Positions 1 through 8,932 are shown, numbered from the stretch's first letter. The stretch: DNA of 64,000 nucleotides from CAVYTF01 sp963771435 (GCA_963771435.1 CAVYTF010000014.1:25406-89405), one strand, 5' to 3'. Numbers and translations are program-made. The notes: generated from the sequence alone by a model not told the origin.

Positions 1-687
1 ATTAATGAGTTCGACGCTTAATCCCTGGCCTTCTAAAATTCTTCCGGCTTCAATGGCCTTCCAAACTAAATGGCCGCAAGCAAACAAAGTAATATCAGTC
101 CCTTCACATAATACCTGTGCTTTTCCAATATGAAAATCACTCCCGTCTTCGGCTGTGAAATTTGGCCATTTGGGGCGGCCAAAGCGAAGATAGACAGGCC
201 CTATGTAATCAGCAATGGCAATAGTTGCAGCTTTTGTCTGGTTAAAGTCGCAAGGCACAATGACTGTCATGCCTGGCAGCATCTTCATTAAACCAATGTC
301 TTCGAGTATCTGGTGTGTTGCACCATCTTCACCCAATGTTAATCCTGCATGACTGGCGCATATTTTTACATTTTTATTGCTGTATGCAATGCTTTGGCGA
401 ATCTGGTCATATACGCGGCCCGTGCTGAAATTTGCAAATGTTGTTGTATAGGGAATATGGCCGCCAATAGTTAAGCCGGCTGCAATGCCCATCATGTTGG
501 CTTCAGCAATGCCGCATTGAACAAAGCGTTCGGGAAAAGCTTTTATAAAGGGAGCGATCTTGAGCGAACCTGCCAGGTCTGCAGTTAATACAACTACTTT
601 GGGGTTGTTTTTGCCTACTTCAAAGATGCCTTCGCCAAAACCTGCGCGTGTTTCTTTTTCGTTTAGTACCTGGATGTCTTTCAGCAT
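1..687 (-). CDS. Transketolase C-terminal subunit (partial, runs off left edge)
   Basis: Translation from the ATG at 687-685 gives a protein beginning MLKDIQVLNEKETRAGFG and staying open to base 1, so the 3' end is outside the window. It matches the pyrimidine-binding plus C-terminal half of split transketolases: a VVVLTADLAGS segment, then RFVQCGIAEANMMGIAAGL, the conserved Glu-containing motif that contacts the thiamine-diphosphate pyrimidine, then TTFANFSTGRVYDQIR and a C-terminal-domain start near VYLRFGRP. In this family the N-terminal half is a separate gene, expected next to this one beyond the edge. Role: transfer of two-carbon ketol units in the pentose phosphate pathway, cytoplasmic. 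The gene is co-directional with galE, whose stop lies 84 bases upstream of this start. Confidence 0.9.
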   Translation of the reverse strand, partial: MLKDIQVLNEKETRAGFGEGIFEVGKNNPKVVVLTADLAGSLKIAPFIKAFPERFVQCGIAEANMMGIAAGLTIGGHIPYTTTFANFSTGRVYDQIRQSIAYSNKNVKICASHAGLTLGEDGATHQILEDIGLMKMLPGMTVIVPCDFNQTKAATIAIADYIGPVYLRFGRPKWPNFTAEDGSDFHIGKAQVLCEGTDITLFACGHLVWKAIEAGRILEGQGLSVELIN

Positions 688-770
688 AGAATTATTTTAA
701 AATGTGTTATGTTATATTTATATAAATTGTATTCTTCATTATTGAGCAAAAAGAAGCACATAAATAGTAA

Positions 771-1826
771 TCAATTTAAGACCGGGTTTTGTTTTTTCAT
801 CAATTCTTCATCCTCCTTTACTTTAAGTTCCCATTTCCATGCTGTATCCATCATATCATCCAAACTATATTTTAGCTGCCAGTTCAATTCATCTACGGCC
901 AATTGATTATTGGCGTAAATGGCTACTACATCGCCGGAACGGCGGGGGCCTAATTTATAGTTAAGTTTTATGCCACTTACTTTTTCAAAAGCATGTATGG
1001 CTTCCAGAACAGTAACACCGTGACCTGAACCCAGGTTAAATATATCGCAATTGGTTTTATTCTTTTGTTTTACCAGGTATTCTAATGCTAGTGTATGGGC
1101 GTGTGCAATATCTGAAACATGGATATAATCACGAATGCAACTGCCATCGCGGGTAGGATAATCACTACCATAAACCTGCATTTGCTTTAGTTTGCCGATA
1201 GCAGTTTGCGTGATGGCGGGAACGAGATTCTGAGGTTTGCCTAAGGGCAATTCTCCTATTAAAATGGAAGGATGCGCACCAACCGGATTAAAATATCTTA
1301 ATAAGATAAAGTTGGTGGATACTGTTTTGGTAAAATCGTGTATCATTTGCTCACCCATTTGTTTGGTGGCACCATAAGGAGATTCGGGTTTCTTAATAGG
1401 CGAGGATTCTGTTACAGGAATTGAATCGGGATTGCCATATACTGTGCAGGAAGAGGAAAAGACAAAATGCGGTACTTTGAATTCCTCTACGCATCTTAAC
1501 AGGTTGAGAAGGGAATAGAGATTGTTCTCATAATAATCTAAGGGGTTTGCTACGGATTCTCCCACTGATTTAAAAGCGGCGAAATGTATTACTCCAGTGA
1601 TGTCGTCATTTTCCTGGAAAACGGCGCGGGTCTCATCAAAGTTCTTGAGGTCTACCTTGTAGTTTTTTACTTTTTTGCCAGTGATCTTATCTATGCCGTC
1701 GAGGAGGTAGGGGGTAGAGCGGGAGTTATCGTCGATGGAAATTACGGCATACCCGTTCTCTATTAAATCAACTATTGTGTGGGATCCTATGTAGCCGCAA
1801 CCACCTGTAACAAGAATTTTTTGCAT
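771..1826 (-). CDS. galE: UDP-glucose 4-epimerase GalE
   Basis: 351 residues, a normal GalE length. The Rossmann motif TGGCGYIGSH lies at residues 7-16 and binds NAD. The short-chain dehydrogenase catalytic set is intact: the SSSCTVYG segment at 124-131 and YGATK, with Tyr151 and Lys155. The ALRYFNP-like stretch (LLRYFNPVGAHP) and RDYIHVSDIA are typical of extended SDR epimerases. It interconverts UDP-glucose and UDP-galactose in the cytoplasm and supplies galactose for polysaccharide or LPS. The ATG at 1826-1824 begins directly with the beta-strand before the NAD motif, which fixes the start. Confidence 0.96.
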   Translation of the reverse strand: MQKILVTGGCGYIGSHTIVDLIENGYAVISIDDNSRSTPYLLDGIDKITGKKVKNYKVDLKNFDETRAVFQENDDITGVIHFAAFKSVGESVANPLDYYENNLYSLLNLLRCVEEFKVPHFVFSSSCTVYGNPDSIPVTESSPIKKPESPYGATKQMGEQMIHDFTKTVSTNFILLRYFNPVGAHPSILIGELPLGKPQNLVPAITQTAIGKLKQMQVYGSDYPTRDGSCIRDYIHVSDIAHAHTLALEYLVKQKNKTNCDIFNLGSGHGVTVLEAIHAFEKVSGIKLNYKLGPRRSGDVVAIYANNQLAVDELNWQLKYSLDDMMDTAWKWELKVKEDEELMKKQNPVLN

Positions 1827-1900
1827 AGAATAACGCGCCAGATTTTGTCAAAGGTATTTTTTTATACAAATGCTGCCTAAATATTTGTTTGGGGAGGAAG

Positions 1901-1928
1901 TAAAAAATAAAAAATAAAAAGTAAAAAG
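1901..1928 (+). repeat. Heptamer array TAAAAAA/TAAAAAG, 4 units
   Basis: Four consecutive 7-base units (TAAAAAA twice, then TAAAAAG twice) lie 75 bases upstream of the galE start. The same TAAAAAG heptamer recurs at 33096-33123 and 39470-39547. Confidence 0.8.
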
Positions 1929-2040
1929 ATTGTGGGGGAAGGAAAGTAAATTGCATTAAACAACCGCAATGTTCTTCCTGCACGCATGGGCTATGCTAAG
2001 AAACATGAGGAGAAGGGATGCTGCCTAAATATTTGTTTGA

Positions 2041-2168
2041 GTAGTAAAAGTGTGCCAACTATTGATAGAGATGGGGGCAGGGGTGTCCGAGCAGCTTATT
2101 AATGTGGGGGCATTGAGTACCGGGGCGTATTATGTGAGCTGGTTAGTGCAGAAGGGGAGGAAGAGTTG
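2041..2168 (+). pseudogene. Possible fossil of a T9SS C-terminal sorting domain
   Basis: The frame from 2041 to the TGA at 2166-2168 reads without a start codon or upstream gene. Its last part, INVGALSTGAYYVSWLVQKG, has the pattern of the final two strands of a type A T9SS sorting domain: a Leu-x-x-Gly-x-Tyr turn, then alternating hydrophobics and a short basic tail. A stop (TGA 2038-2040) closes it upstream. It is best read as the remnant of a lost surface-protein gene. The match is by pattern only and short, so chance cannot be excluded. Confidence 0.35.
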
Positions 2169-2195
2169 AGGTTTGTGAAGTAATGAGAGAATGGT

Positions 2196-2252
2196 GCAAG
2201 GCACAAATACGCTTTATGTGAGCTTGGACTACATACTTGACGCAGTTTGGGA
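2196..2252. repeat. Dispersed palindromic repeat, copy 1
   Basis: A stretch containing TGCAAGGCACAAATACGC and then ACATACTTGACGCAGTTTGG. A closely similar stretch lies at 52972-53027, where the arms GGCACAAGTACGC and GCATACTTGCGCC are imperfect inverted copies of each other. It lies outside genes in both places, as expected of a REP-like element. Confidence 0.6.
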
Positions 2253-2324
2253 AATAAGTAAAAAAGTATTATTATTATAATTCACGTCTTTGGTAACTTT
2301 ACCCTTTTGTTTTATTTTAACTGA

Positions 2325-3524
2325 ATGAGTAAACAACAAGCTAAAACAATTGCTATAATCGGGGGTGGGTTTTGCGGTGTAATGGTGGCTGTGCATTTGT
2401 GTAAAAAAGCTACAGGGCCTGTAAAAATAATTCTTATTAATAAAGGTTATCCGCTGGCGCGGGGCATTGCGTACGGGGAGGCAGCAGATGGGTTTTTGCT
2501 GAATGTCCGGGTAATTAATATGAGCGCTTTTGCAGCAGAAAGAGAACATTTTCTTGACTGGGTGTCTGCAAAGGAAAAATACAGGGATGTACACCGAAGC
2601 CTGCTTGCTAATGTGTATATGCCAAGACTTTTATATGGTGAATATTTGAGCGAGATACTGGAGCATGCTTTGGAGCATAAAAAAGAAGGGGTTGAGGTGG
2701 ACATCATTAATGATAACGCGAATGATATTAGTACAAATGAGCAGGGGTACAGGATACAGTTTGACAGACATGCCGACGTGGCTGCAGACTATATTGTTTT
2801 GGCCACGGGAAATAATGTGCCGAAGGATATTTTACGGGCATTTGGTATAGGCGCAAGCAAAAGATATTTTGCAAACCCATGGTGCACTGAGTGTATAGAA
2901 GATGTGCGGCAGTTAAAAAGCGTTTTTATAGCCGGGAATGGTTTGACAATGATCGATACGGTTCTTGGGTTAAAAGAGAAGGGCTTTAAAGGAGTGGTTT
3001 ATACTGTTTCGCCTAATGGGTATCATCTCCTTCCTCATAAACATAATTTGCTGGTGTATGAAAAAATACTGGAGGAACTGCAGTCAGAGGGTTCTTTGCT
3101 TAAGTTGTTTTCCCTGGTAAAAAAACATGCAAAAAATCTTGCTGGAATAGGTATTGGCGAGCACCTTGTTGTTGATGCGTTAAGGCCGTATGTACAAAAG
3201 ATATGGCAATCTTTTTCTTTGGAGGAAAAGAGGGTGTTCATTGATAGGTTAAGCCCTTACTGGAACGGGCTGCGGCACAGGATACCGCTGCATATTTTTG
3301 AGCGTATTCAAAACATGCGGATCGAAACGGAACTGGTGGTTTATAAAGGTGAAATTACAGGAGCGGAAGAAAAGCCTGAAGGAATTGAGGTGGGTTTTTA
3401 TGATAAGCATTTAAAGGAGGAAAAGAGGCTTGCCGTTGACAGAGTTATTAACTGTACGGGGCCTGAAACAAATATTTTTAGCTGCGCTAATGGCCTGCTG
3501 CAGAGCTTGCGAATAAACGAATGA
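2325..3524 (+). CDS. FAD/NAD(P)-binding protein, N-terminal fragment (frameshifted)
   Basis: 399 residues opening with AIIGGGFCGVMVAVHL at about residues 10-25, a dinucleotide-binding GxGxxG motif that binds FAD. A second nucleotide motif, VFIAGNGLTMIDT, follows near residue 200. This is the pattern of the FAD-NAD(P)-binding (NAD_binding_9-like) family, usually about 460-480 residues. The frame ends at TGA 3522-3524 after the NCTGPE motif, about 70 residues early. The missing C-terminus (LWESTAVPELR) is encoded directly downstream in another frame, from an ATG that overlaps this stop by four bases (ATGA). A single-base indel at about 3520, real or an assembly error, explains this better than two genes. 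The substrate is unknown. Confidence 0.8.
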   Translation: MSKQQAKTIAIIGGGFCGVMVAVHLCKKATGPVKIILINKGYPLARGIAYGEAADGFLLNVRVINMSAFAAEREHFLDWVSAKEKYRDVHRSLLANVYMPRLLYGEYLSEILEHALEHKKEGVEVDIINDNANDISTNEQGYRIQFDRHADVAADYIVLATGNNVPKDILRAFGIGASKRYFANPWCTECIEDVRQLKSVFIAGNGLTMIDTVLGLKEKGFKGVVYTVSPNGYHLLPHKHNLLVYEKILEELQSEGSLLKLFSLVKKHAKNLAGIGIGEHLVVDALRPYVQKIWQSFSLEEKRVFIDRLSPYWNGLRHRIPLHIFERIQNMRIETELVVYKGEITGAEEKPEGIEVGFYDKHLKEEKRLAVDRVINCTGPETNIFSCANGLLQSLRINE

Positions 3525-3733
3525 TAGAGCCTGATGAACTGCAAGCGGGAATCAATGCAGACGCTTCAACGGGGCGTATCATACATGACGGGAGGATAAG
3601 CAATAATATGTTTACCCTGGGCAGCAACCTGAAAGGCGTGCTTTGGGAAAGTACTGCGGTGCCTGAGTTGAGGGTTCAGGCGGAAAGGATGGCGAGTGTT
3701 TTGTTGGAAAAGACCGGTATTGCTATTGAATGA
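3521..3733 (+). CDS. FAD/NAD(P)-binding protein, C-terminal fragment
   Basis: 70 residues that complete the preceding gene. LGSNLKGVLWESTAVPELRVQ is the conserved C-terminal end of this flavoprotein family, in which the Trp-Glu-Ser-Thr-Ala-Val-Pro segment closes the FAD site. It is not a plausible independent protein, because it has no fold of its own. The ATG at 3521 overlaps the upstream TGA as ATGA, so translational re-initiation giving a two-piece enzyme is formally possible. A sequencing or assembly indel is likelier. Confidence 0.7.
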   Translation: MIEPDELQAGINADASTGRIIHDGRISNNMFTLGSNLKGVLWESTAVPELRVQAERMASVLLEKTGIAIE

Positions 3734-3777
3734 CTTCGTAATGCTATTACTAAGGAGTGAGTAATATTATAAGAATT

Positions 3778-3798
3778 GTTGGTGAAGAACCCAACAAT
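3778..3798. repeat. Stem-loop TTGTTGG/CCAACAA
   Basis: TTGTTGG, loop TGAAGAAC, then CCAACAA form a 7-bp stem. The same hairpin core with a longer stem (TTGTTGGTG, AAGAA, CACCAAACAA) sits at about 52929-52952 inside the composite repeat. A half site AATTGTTGGTAAAAAG follows at 3844-3859. It may act as an RNA hairpin after the FAD gene. There is no T-run, so it is not a classic terminator. Confidence 0.5.
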
Positions 3799-3908
3799 GG
3801 GAAAAATGCTAGTGCTATATGAGCAGAATATTACGAATGAAAAGAATTGTTGGTAAAAAGGACGACATAATTAACAATTTACTCCTGACAACCTATATTA
3901 TAATTATA

Positions 3909-3916
3909 TAGTTTTG
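3909..3916 (+). promoter_or_regulatory. Candidate -7 box TAGTTTTG
   Basis: Matches the Bacteroidota consensus TANNTTTG and ends exactly 8 bases before the ATG at 3925. No clear TTTG -33 box is visible at the expected distance. The same box-to-ATG geometry occurs before the related gene at 8949. Confidence 0.4.
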
Positions 3917-3924
3917 CAACAGAG

Positions 3925-4230
3925 ATGCGGAAAATAAACTTAAAGATAGCTTCGGTTGTACTTCTGCTTCTGTTTGTTCAAAACATGGGGCTGGAGTTGC
4001 TGGTGCATAATTGTTTGCACGAGGGTAATTCTGCTAACACTGCTGCTGTACAGTTCAAGGTTCATTGTTCCTGTCTTAATGATGTTTTTACGCCTATGTC
4101 GCCTTCTACACAAGTGGAAGTGGCATTGCCGGAAAAGCATTTTGAACCCCTGAGAGACCATTACACCGCCTATTTTGTTTCTGCTGAAAAACACTTTACT
4201 TGCCTGAGAGGGCCTCCTCAACTTTCCTAA
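3925..4230 (+). CDS. Small secreted Cys/His protein ending LRGPP (HYC_CC_PP-like)
   Basis: 101 residues. An N-terminal hydrophobic segment (residues 7-24, IASVVLLLLFVQNMGLEL) looks like a signal peptide or anchor. It is followed by HNCLHE, then HCSCLND, and a C-terminal CLRGPPQLS. The order of a His/Cys motif near the N-terminus, a Cys pair in the middle and a PP end resembles the small HYC_CC_PP family found beside metal-related TonB and efflux genes in Bacteroidota. It lies 115 bases upstream of the TonB receptor start and is co-directional. The gene at 8949 ends with the same LRGPP. Metal sensing or binding in the periplasm is an inference. No experimental function is known to me. Confidence 0.7.
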   Translation: MRKINLKIASVVLLLLFVQNMGLELLVHNCLHEGNSANTAAVQFKVHCSCLNDVFTPMSPSTQVEVALPEKHFEPLRDHYTAYFVSAEKHFTCLRGPPQLS

Positions 4231-4345
4231 TTTACTTTAGTTTCCCCTCACAGGATCTTGCTATACTGCTTAGTTGGTAATTGCATTATTTGCGATGTGT
4301 GCGGGTTTATCAAATGAGCGCACGTTACAATTTTTAAAAGCAACC

Positions 4346-6910
4346 ATGCAAAAAATATTATTCTTATTTATATCATTAGTTTCAGGACTTTACCTAAGCG
4401 CGCAGTCGCTGAGCGGTACTGTTACAGACTCTGCCACGCACCAAGCATTAGACGGCGCAGCAGTTTATTTTCCCAAGCTTAAAAAGGGGGCGGTAACGGA
4501 CATAAAAGGAAATTATAAGATAGGCTCCCTGCCAAACGGCACATATGATATGGAGCTACACATGACGGGGTATGCCACAATGGACAAGCAAGTGACCATA
4601 AACGGAGATGTGACGCTTGATGTTGCAATGGCTGCTTCTTCAACATCCCTGAGAGAAATTATCATTACATCACTTGGCAACAGGATGATCATTCAGCGAG
4701 CGCCTGTACCTGTTACACTGGTTACGCATGATATGCTTCTTCAACAGGCATCGACCAATGTGATAGACGCAATAGCCAAACAACCGGGTATTACAGCCAT
4801 TACTACGGGCCCGGGGGTATCCAAGCCTGAAATAAACGGGCTGGGGTATAACCGTGTATTAACGCTTTTTGACGGTGAAAGGCAGGAGGATTTTCAATGG
4901 GGGGATGAACATGGTATCCTGATAGACCCTTATGCTGTATATGATGCTGAAATAATCAGGGGGCCAGCTTCGCTGCAATATGGAGCTAATGCGGTGGGCG
5001 GAGTGGTTAGCTTTAAATCGCAGCCGCCTGCTCAAGCCGGCACGATACAGGGCGGTGTGCAGTCAGAATATCAAACCAATAACGGGCTTATTGGAAACAC
5101 TATCGATATTAATGGAAACAATAAGGGTTTTGTATGGGATGTGAGGGGGAGTTATGAAGCCGCACACAGTTACCAGGATCCTCATGATGGCTATGTGTGG
5201 GGAACTGCATTCAACCAGAGTAATGTGAGGGCTTTATTAAAATGGAACAGAAAATGGGGGTTTTCCAGTTTGTCAGTAAGCTTGCTGCACCACCAAATTG
5301 AAATACCTGACGGTAACCGGGACAGCGCAACAGGGCGCTTTGAGTTTGATGTGCCTTTAAATGCCCAATATATAAACGGGCAATACGTGCAGGGAAGCGG
5401 GCAGATATATCCCACGAAAGCTAATTTTCAGTCGTATAATCCTAACATTGCCGGTTACCAAATTCTGGATCATGACGCAGTTTGGTGGCAAAACAGTATT
5501 AATGTTGGCAGAGGGAAAATAGGAGCTGATATTGGTTATACACAGAGCATACGCCATGAGATAGACACGGGTAATGTTGGGCAGGAGAATTTGATCGTAC
5601 ACGATATACCGTATTCTTTTAAGTACCAACTAGAAGACTTTAATACCGGGTTGAAACTTACAACGGGCTTTAACGGCATGTATGAGTTTGAGAATAATTA
5701 TCCTGAACCTCCGGCTCCTTATGTGGGTGATTATGAGATACCGAACTACCATCTGTTTGATATTGGAGGGTATGGCATTGTAGAAAAAGATCTTGCAAAC
5801 CTTACGCTGAGCGGCGGGTTGCGTTATGACCTGAGAACCATAACGGGACAAGCAATGTACCTTGCCAATTACGACACGCCGCAACAGCAACAGGTTCCTG
5901 CAGGAACACCGGGGGCCTACACACAATTCTCCCCGTTCAGCCAAACATATACAGGGTTTTCGGGAAGCATAGGGGCGACCTACCAGTTGCCAAAAAATAA
6001 CTATGTGAAGCTGAACATGGCAAGAAGTTACCGTGCGCCTGCCATAAATGAATTGACGGCTAATGAACTGGACCCATCCACTATTTATAAAATAGGCGAC
6101 CCTAATCTTAAAGCTGAACAAGGGTATGAAGTGGACGCTGCTTATGGCAATAACGGAAGGGATGTTAACTTTGAAGTGGACGGGTTTTACAACTATGTAA
6201 ATAACTTCATTTTTGCAGACAGGCTTGCGAGCGCCAGTGGTGGGGATTCTATGCAGTTGGGGGCGCCTGTGTATAAATATACGGGAGAGAATATTGCTAT
6301 TATTGCGGGGGTTACTGCGTACTTAAATATACATCCTGCCGCTACAAAATGGTTTGAACTGGATAATGGGTTTACTTATATCTACTCTTTTTTGCCGGGG
6401 CAAACAGATTCTACACAGCATGTACCGTTCACTCCTGCCCCGCGTTTGACTTCTACACTTAAGTTCAAATTGGCTGACAAACGTAGTTCTATCTTTAAGG
6501 GAACATATTTTGAGTTTGGACTGGAACATGATTGGCCTCAGAATGATATTTACAGTGCTCTATATAATGAACTCCCTTCTTTTGCCTATACTTTGTTTAA
6601 TGCGGGCATCGGGACGAATTTTGTGAACAGGAAGACGAATAAGGTTGTATGCTCGTTGATACTTAGCTGTACTAACCTGATGAATCTTGCTTATGTTGAC
6701 CATACATCCCGTACCCAGTATTTTTGGGCTTATAACGGTATTAATGACCCAACCAACTTCGGGGTTAATGCTGCTGTGGTTACAAAGCAAAGTGAGGGAA
6801 TCTATAATATGGGAAGGAATGTTGGTTTTAAGGTGATATTCCCTATTGGAGGGAAAACTAAAGCACCAGCAGGGAATCTGGATGTCCAGGATAAATTGAA
6901 AGCCATGTAA
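4346..6910 (+). CDS. TonB-dependent receptor, ZnuD-like, with N-terminal CarboxypepD-regulatory-like domain
   Basis: 854 residues from ATG 4346, which opens a clean signal peptide (MQKILFLFISLVSGLYLSAQ). An ATG 24 codons upstream in the same frame (4274) would add a non-signal leader and is less likely. Domains: carboxypeptidase-regulatory-like beta-sandwich at about 21-105 (LSGTVTDSATHQALDGAAV), plug at about 110-225 with VIDAIAKQPGITAI and EIIRGPASLQYGANAVGGVV, then the beta-barrel. The plug motif LGYNRVLTLFDGERQED followed by DPYAVYDAEIIRGP resembles zinc/copper-type receptors such as ZnuD. Energy-dependent outer-membrane uptake of a metal or metal complex is therefore the best guess. The neighbouring Cys/His protein and efflux operon fit metal homeostasis. 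Confidence 0.88.
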   Translation: MQKILFLFISLVSGLYLSAQSLSGTVTDSATHQALDGAAVYFPKLKKGAVTDIKGNYKIGSLPNGTYDMELHMTGYATMDKQVTINGDVTLDVAMAASSTSLREIIITSLGNRMIIQRAPVPVTLVTHDMLLQQASTNVIDAIAKQPGITAITTGPGVSKPEINGLGYNRVLTLFDGERQEDFQWGDEHGILIDPYAVYDAEIIRGPASLQYGANAVGGVVSFKSQPPAQAGTIQGGVQSEYQTNNGLIGNTIDINGNNKGFVWDVRGSYEAAHSYQDPHDGYVWGTAFNQSNVRALLKWNRKWGFSSLSVSLLHHQIEIPDGNRDSATGRFEFDVPLNAQYINGQYVQGSGQIYPTKANFQSYNPNIAGYQILDHDAVWWQNSINVGRGKIGADIGYTQSIRHEIDTGNVGQENLIVHDIPYSFKYQLEDFNTGLKLTTGFNGMYEFENNYPEPPAPYVGDYEIPNYHLFDIGGYGIVEKDLANLTLSGGLRYDLRTITGQAMYLANYDTPQQQQVPAGTPGAYTQFSPFSQTYTGFSGSIGATYQLPKNNYVKLNMARSYRAPAINELTANELDPSTIYKIGDPNLKAEQGYEVDAAYGNNGRDVNFEVDGFYNYVNNFIFADRLASASGGDSMQLGAPVYKYTGENIAIIAGVTAYLNIHPAATKWFELDNGFTYIYSFLPGQTDSTQHVPFTPAPRLTSTLKFKLADKRSSIFKGTYFEFGLEHDWPQNDIYSALYNELPSFAYTLFNAGIGTNFVNRKTNKVVCSLILSCTNLMNLAYVDHTSRTQYFWAYNGINDPTNFGVNAAVVTKQSEGIYNMGRNVGFKVIFPIGGKTKAPAGNLDVQDKLKAM

Positions 6911-6930
6911 GGTTCTCAATCAGACACGAA

Positions 6931-6968
6931 AAGGAGAGCATGTTATTTATACATGCTCTCCTTTTTTC
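6931..6968. terminator. Bidirectional rho-independent terminator
   Basis: A perfect 12-bp stem (AAGGAGAGCATG at 6931-6942 and its complement at 6952-6963) with loop TTATTTATA is followed by T-rich DNA on the plus strand, with AAAA before it giving a T-run on the minus strand. It sits between the convergent TonB receptor and the outer-membrane protein gene and can serve both. Confidence 0.9.
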
Positions 6969-6990
6969 TGTATTAGAGACCGTTATCAGA

Positions 6991-7560
6991 TCATTTGCCC
7001 CCGAAATGTTTGGAGATGCCGAAGGTGGCTCCACTGCCAAAATTTAAACCGAAATTGCTGTTTGAAGCGCTTGCACCGCTTGCTTTGTTTGATGCGTAAC
7101 TTACACTGGCAAAAGAGAAAATGAGGGCTATACCGTTTTTGATGTTTGCGCAAAAGGCAGGATATAGTTTGGCATCAAAGCCTGAAACCGTTGGGGCGTT
7201 GCTTTGAGAAACATTTGTATAGTCAGTATTGAACTGTGTGAAGAAAGAAAATACACCTGCAATAGGGCAGGAATAACGAATGAAAGGCCCTGTTGAGAAC
7301 GTATTCACTGAGGGTAAACTTGAACCTCCTGCGGGAGTGGCTGTTGTGGTGGTATAGCCAATGTTTACACCGAGTGTGATGTGATTGCTAAACTGGTAAC
7401 CGATGCCCGGTGTGATGCCGAACAAGGTGTTTTTCGCACCTGAAGCGTTTGTATTTGAAGTGACATTCAGATTACCATATAATAAAACACTATTTTTTTG
7501 GGCGAAGGCGCTGATGGCAGATGTAAGAATTATTATAGTTGCGAAGATGATTTTTTTCAT
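6991..7560 (-). CDS. Outer membrane beta-barrel protein
   Basis: 189 residues with a signal peptide (MKKIIFATIIILTSAISAFAQ). The remainder alternates hydrophobic and polar residues, with GITPGIGYQFSNHITLGVNIGY and a C-terminal NFGSGATFGISKHFGGK, the look of an 8-strand OmpA/OmpW-sized barrel without a peptidoglycan domain. It converges on the TonB receptor gene through a shared terminator. Function unknown. Confidence 0.75.
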   Translation of the reverse strand: MKKIIFATIIILTSAISAFAQKNSVLLYGNLNVTSNTNASGAKNTLFGITPGIGYQFSNHITLGVNIGYTTTTATPAGGSSLPSVNTFSTGPFIRYSCPIAGVFSFFTQFNTDYTNVSQSNAPTVSGFDAKLYPAFCANIKNGIALIFSFASVSYASNKASGASASNSNFGLNFGSGATFGISKHFGGK

Positions 7561-7755
7561 GATATATAAATTGATAATTGTAGGTAATATTAATTATTGA
7601 GTATTTGTATCAAATGTTTATTTACACTGGTTTCATTCATTAAGAATGGTTTTGCCATGTTAATAAATGTATGTAGACGGCTACCCATGAGAAGCCGAAT
7701 ATTAAGTAATCAGTTACTGTAAATATGTGATGCCGATGGCACTAAAGCAGGATGG

Positions 7756-8313
7756 TTAGATTGTTTCGGGAGGTTGTTCGGGGGAGGAGACAGTAGCATC
7801 GCAGACAGTGTTGTCGTTGGATGCACTAATGCTGTTGGTTGTAATATTTACCGGAAAAGAAGTATAGGGAATGATTTGCTGGTTGTATTCTGACTTTAAT
7901 AAGCGAAGCAATAAGGTAGCAGAGTTGTTTTTTGGTGTTGACCTGTTCTGGATGCTGACCAAGCCGGCATATTCATTTTTGGCAGTGCTTATTTTGTTCT
8001 GTTCGTTGTTGGGAATGCAGACGAGGATGAGGGTATCGTTTGTTACTATCCTTGCTACATAATTGTAAAAACAACCTTTTACTTCTATGGAACCATCGTA
8101 GCGCTCGAAGGAGGCAGTGTTTGTTATGTAGGGTAAATCGAGGGGTACTTTTATTTCGAAGAGGCCGGTAGTGTTGAGTGGTTTTTTATCGAGCAGTGCT
8201 TCCATTTGTACCTGTGCATTGTGTTGCAGGTGGCTAAAGAAAAGCCTATAACCTACAAGATTAAAAAGCAGCAACGAAAGCAGCAGTATGGCGAGCAGTT
8301 TTCTCAAAAGCAA
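7756..8313 (-). CDS. Membrane-anchored protein of unknown function
   Basis: 185 residues. A single N-terminal hydrophobic helix (residues 5-27, KLLAILLLSLLLFNLVGYRLFF) precedes a soluble region of mixed strands and a Ser/Thr/Pro-rich tail ending SSPEQPPETI. Orientation suggests a periplasmic domain. I recognise no family. It lies between the barrel protein and another small secreted protein on the same strand, among metal/efflux genes. Confidence 0.65.
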   Translation of the reverse strand: MLLRKLLAILLLSLLLFNLVGYRLFFSHLQHNAQVQMEALLDKKPLNTTGLFEIKVPLDLPYITNTASFERYDGSIEVKGCFYNYVARIVTNDTLILVCIPNNEQNKISTAKNEYAGLVSIQNRSTPKNNSATLLLRLLKSEYNQQIIPYTSFPVNITTNSISASNDNTVCDATVSSPEQPPETI

Positions 8314-8388
8314 TAATTGGCGGCTAAAGTAAATGTTTTTTGAATATGGGGAGGGTTTTCTTGATTATTTAAGTAGAAGCGTTGTATT

Positions 8389-8862
8389 TTAAAGACTATT
8401 AAAAGCCAAATCACTAAACTTTTTTTTCTGTTCATTAAATAACACTCCCCAAAACCACTTTCCCCCATCGCAAGCACTTCGATATTCTTCTTGTCTAAAA
8501 AAAGAATCTTCGGCAAGATGAAAAGCATCTATGTAAATAAATTTTTGACCTTTTATAATTACACCAAGGTATTGGAATCCATAGTTTTTTAAGCTATCAG
8601 AAAAATATTCACCATACATACAGCAGGCATTGGAGGATATTTTATAAATACTTCTAAAATTATTTTCCAGTATAGAAATGTCACCTGCCGTTGGCATCCA
8701 AAAACCGCTTACATTTTTAGGTGAACTTCTTGAACATTGATGAAGAAGTTCCTTCCCTTGTGATGAATCGAACACAGCACATAAAATAGGGGCAAATTTT
8801 AAATCCTGACAATGACTTAAAGGTCCGTTTAGAATAAAAATAATCAAAAGAATCTTTCTCAT
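8389..8862 (-). CDS. Small secreted Cys-rich protein, unknown function
   Basis: 157 residues with a short signal-like N-terminus (MRKILLIIFILNGPLSHCQ; the Cys at 18 could be a lipobox cysteine). Cysteines recur (ILCAVF, HQCSRS, NACCMYGE, SACDGGKW), and the C-terminal half has several Trp/Phe residues (KWFWGVLF). Base composition is more A+T-rich than the efflux genes next door, hinting at separate origin. No family recognised. Confidence 0.6.
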   Translation of the reverse strand: MRKILLIIFILNGPLSHCQDLKFAPILCAVFDSSQGKELLHQCSRSSPKNVSGFWMPTAGDISILENNFRSIYKISSNACCMYGEYFSDSLKNYGFQYLGVIIKGQKFIYIDAFHLAEDSFFRQEEYRSACDGGKWFWGVLFNEQKKKFSDLAFNSL

Positions 8863-8932
8863 TTAAGACTGTTTATTTTATAAAGTTATAATAAAGACAC
8901 ACTGGTTAATCATTTAGGTAAGGAATAAAATA

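Larger units (their letters stand above)
1827..2324. other. Repeat-rich spacer between divergent genes
   Basis: This 498-bp spacer separates galE (minus) from the FAD protein (plus). It holds no convincing intact gene. It does hold a 22-bp perfect direct repeat (1870-1891 and 2018-2039, starting ATGCTGCCTAAAT), a four-unit heptamer array, a decayed sorting-domain-like reading frame, and a copy of a dispersed palindromic repeat. Each is listed separately. Confidence 0.7.

Noticed and set aside
4274..4345. Earlier start for the TonB receptor adding 24 residues
   Set aside because: The added residues would precede a perfect signal peptide that begins at ATG 4346.
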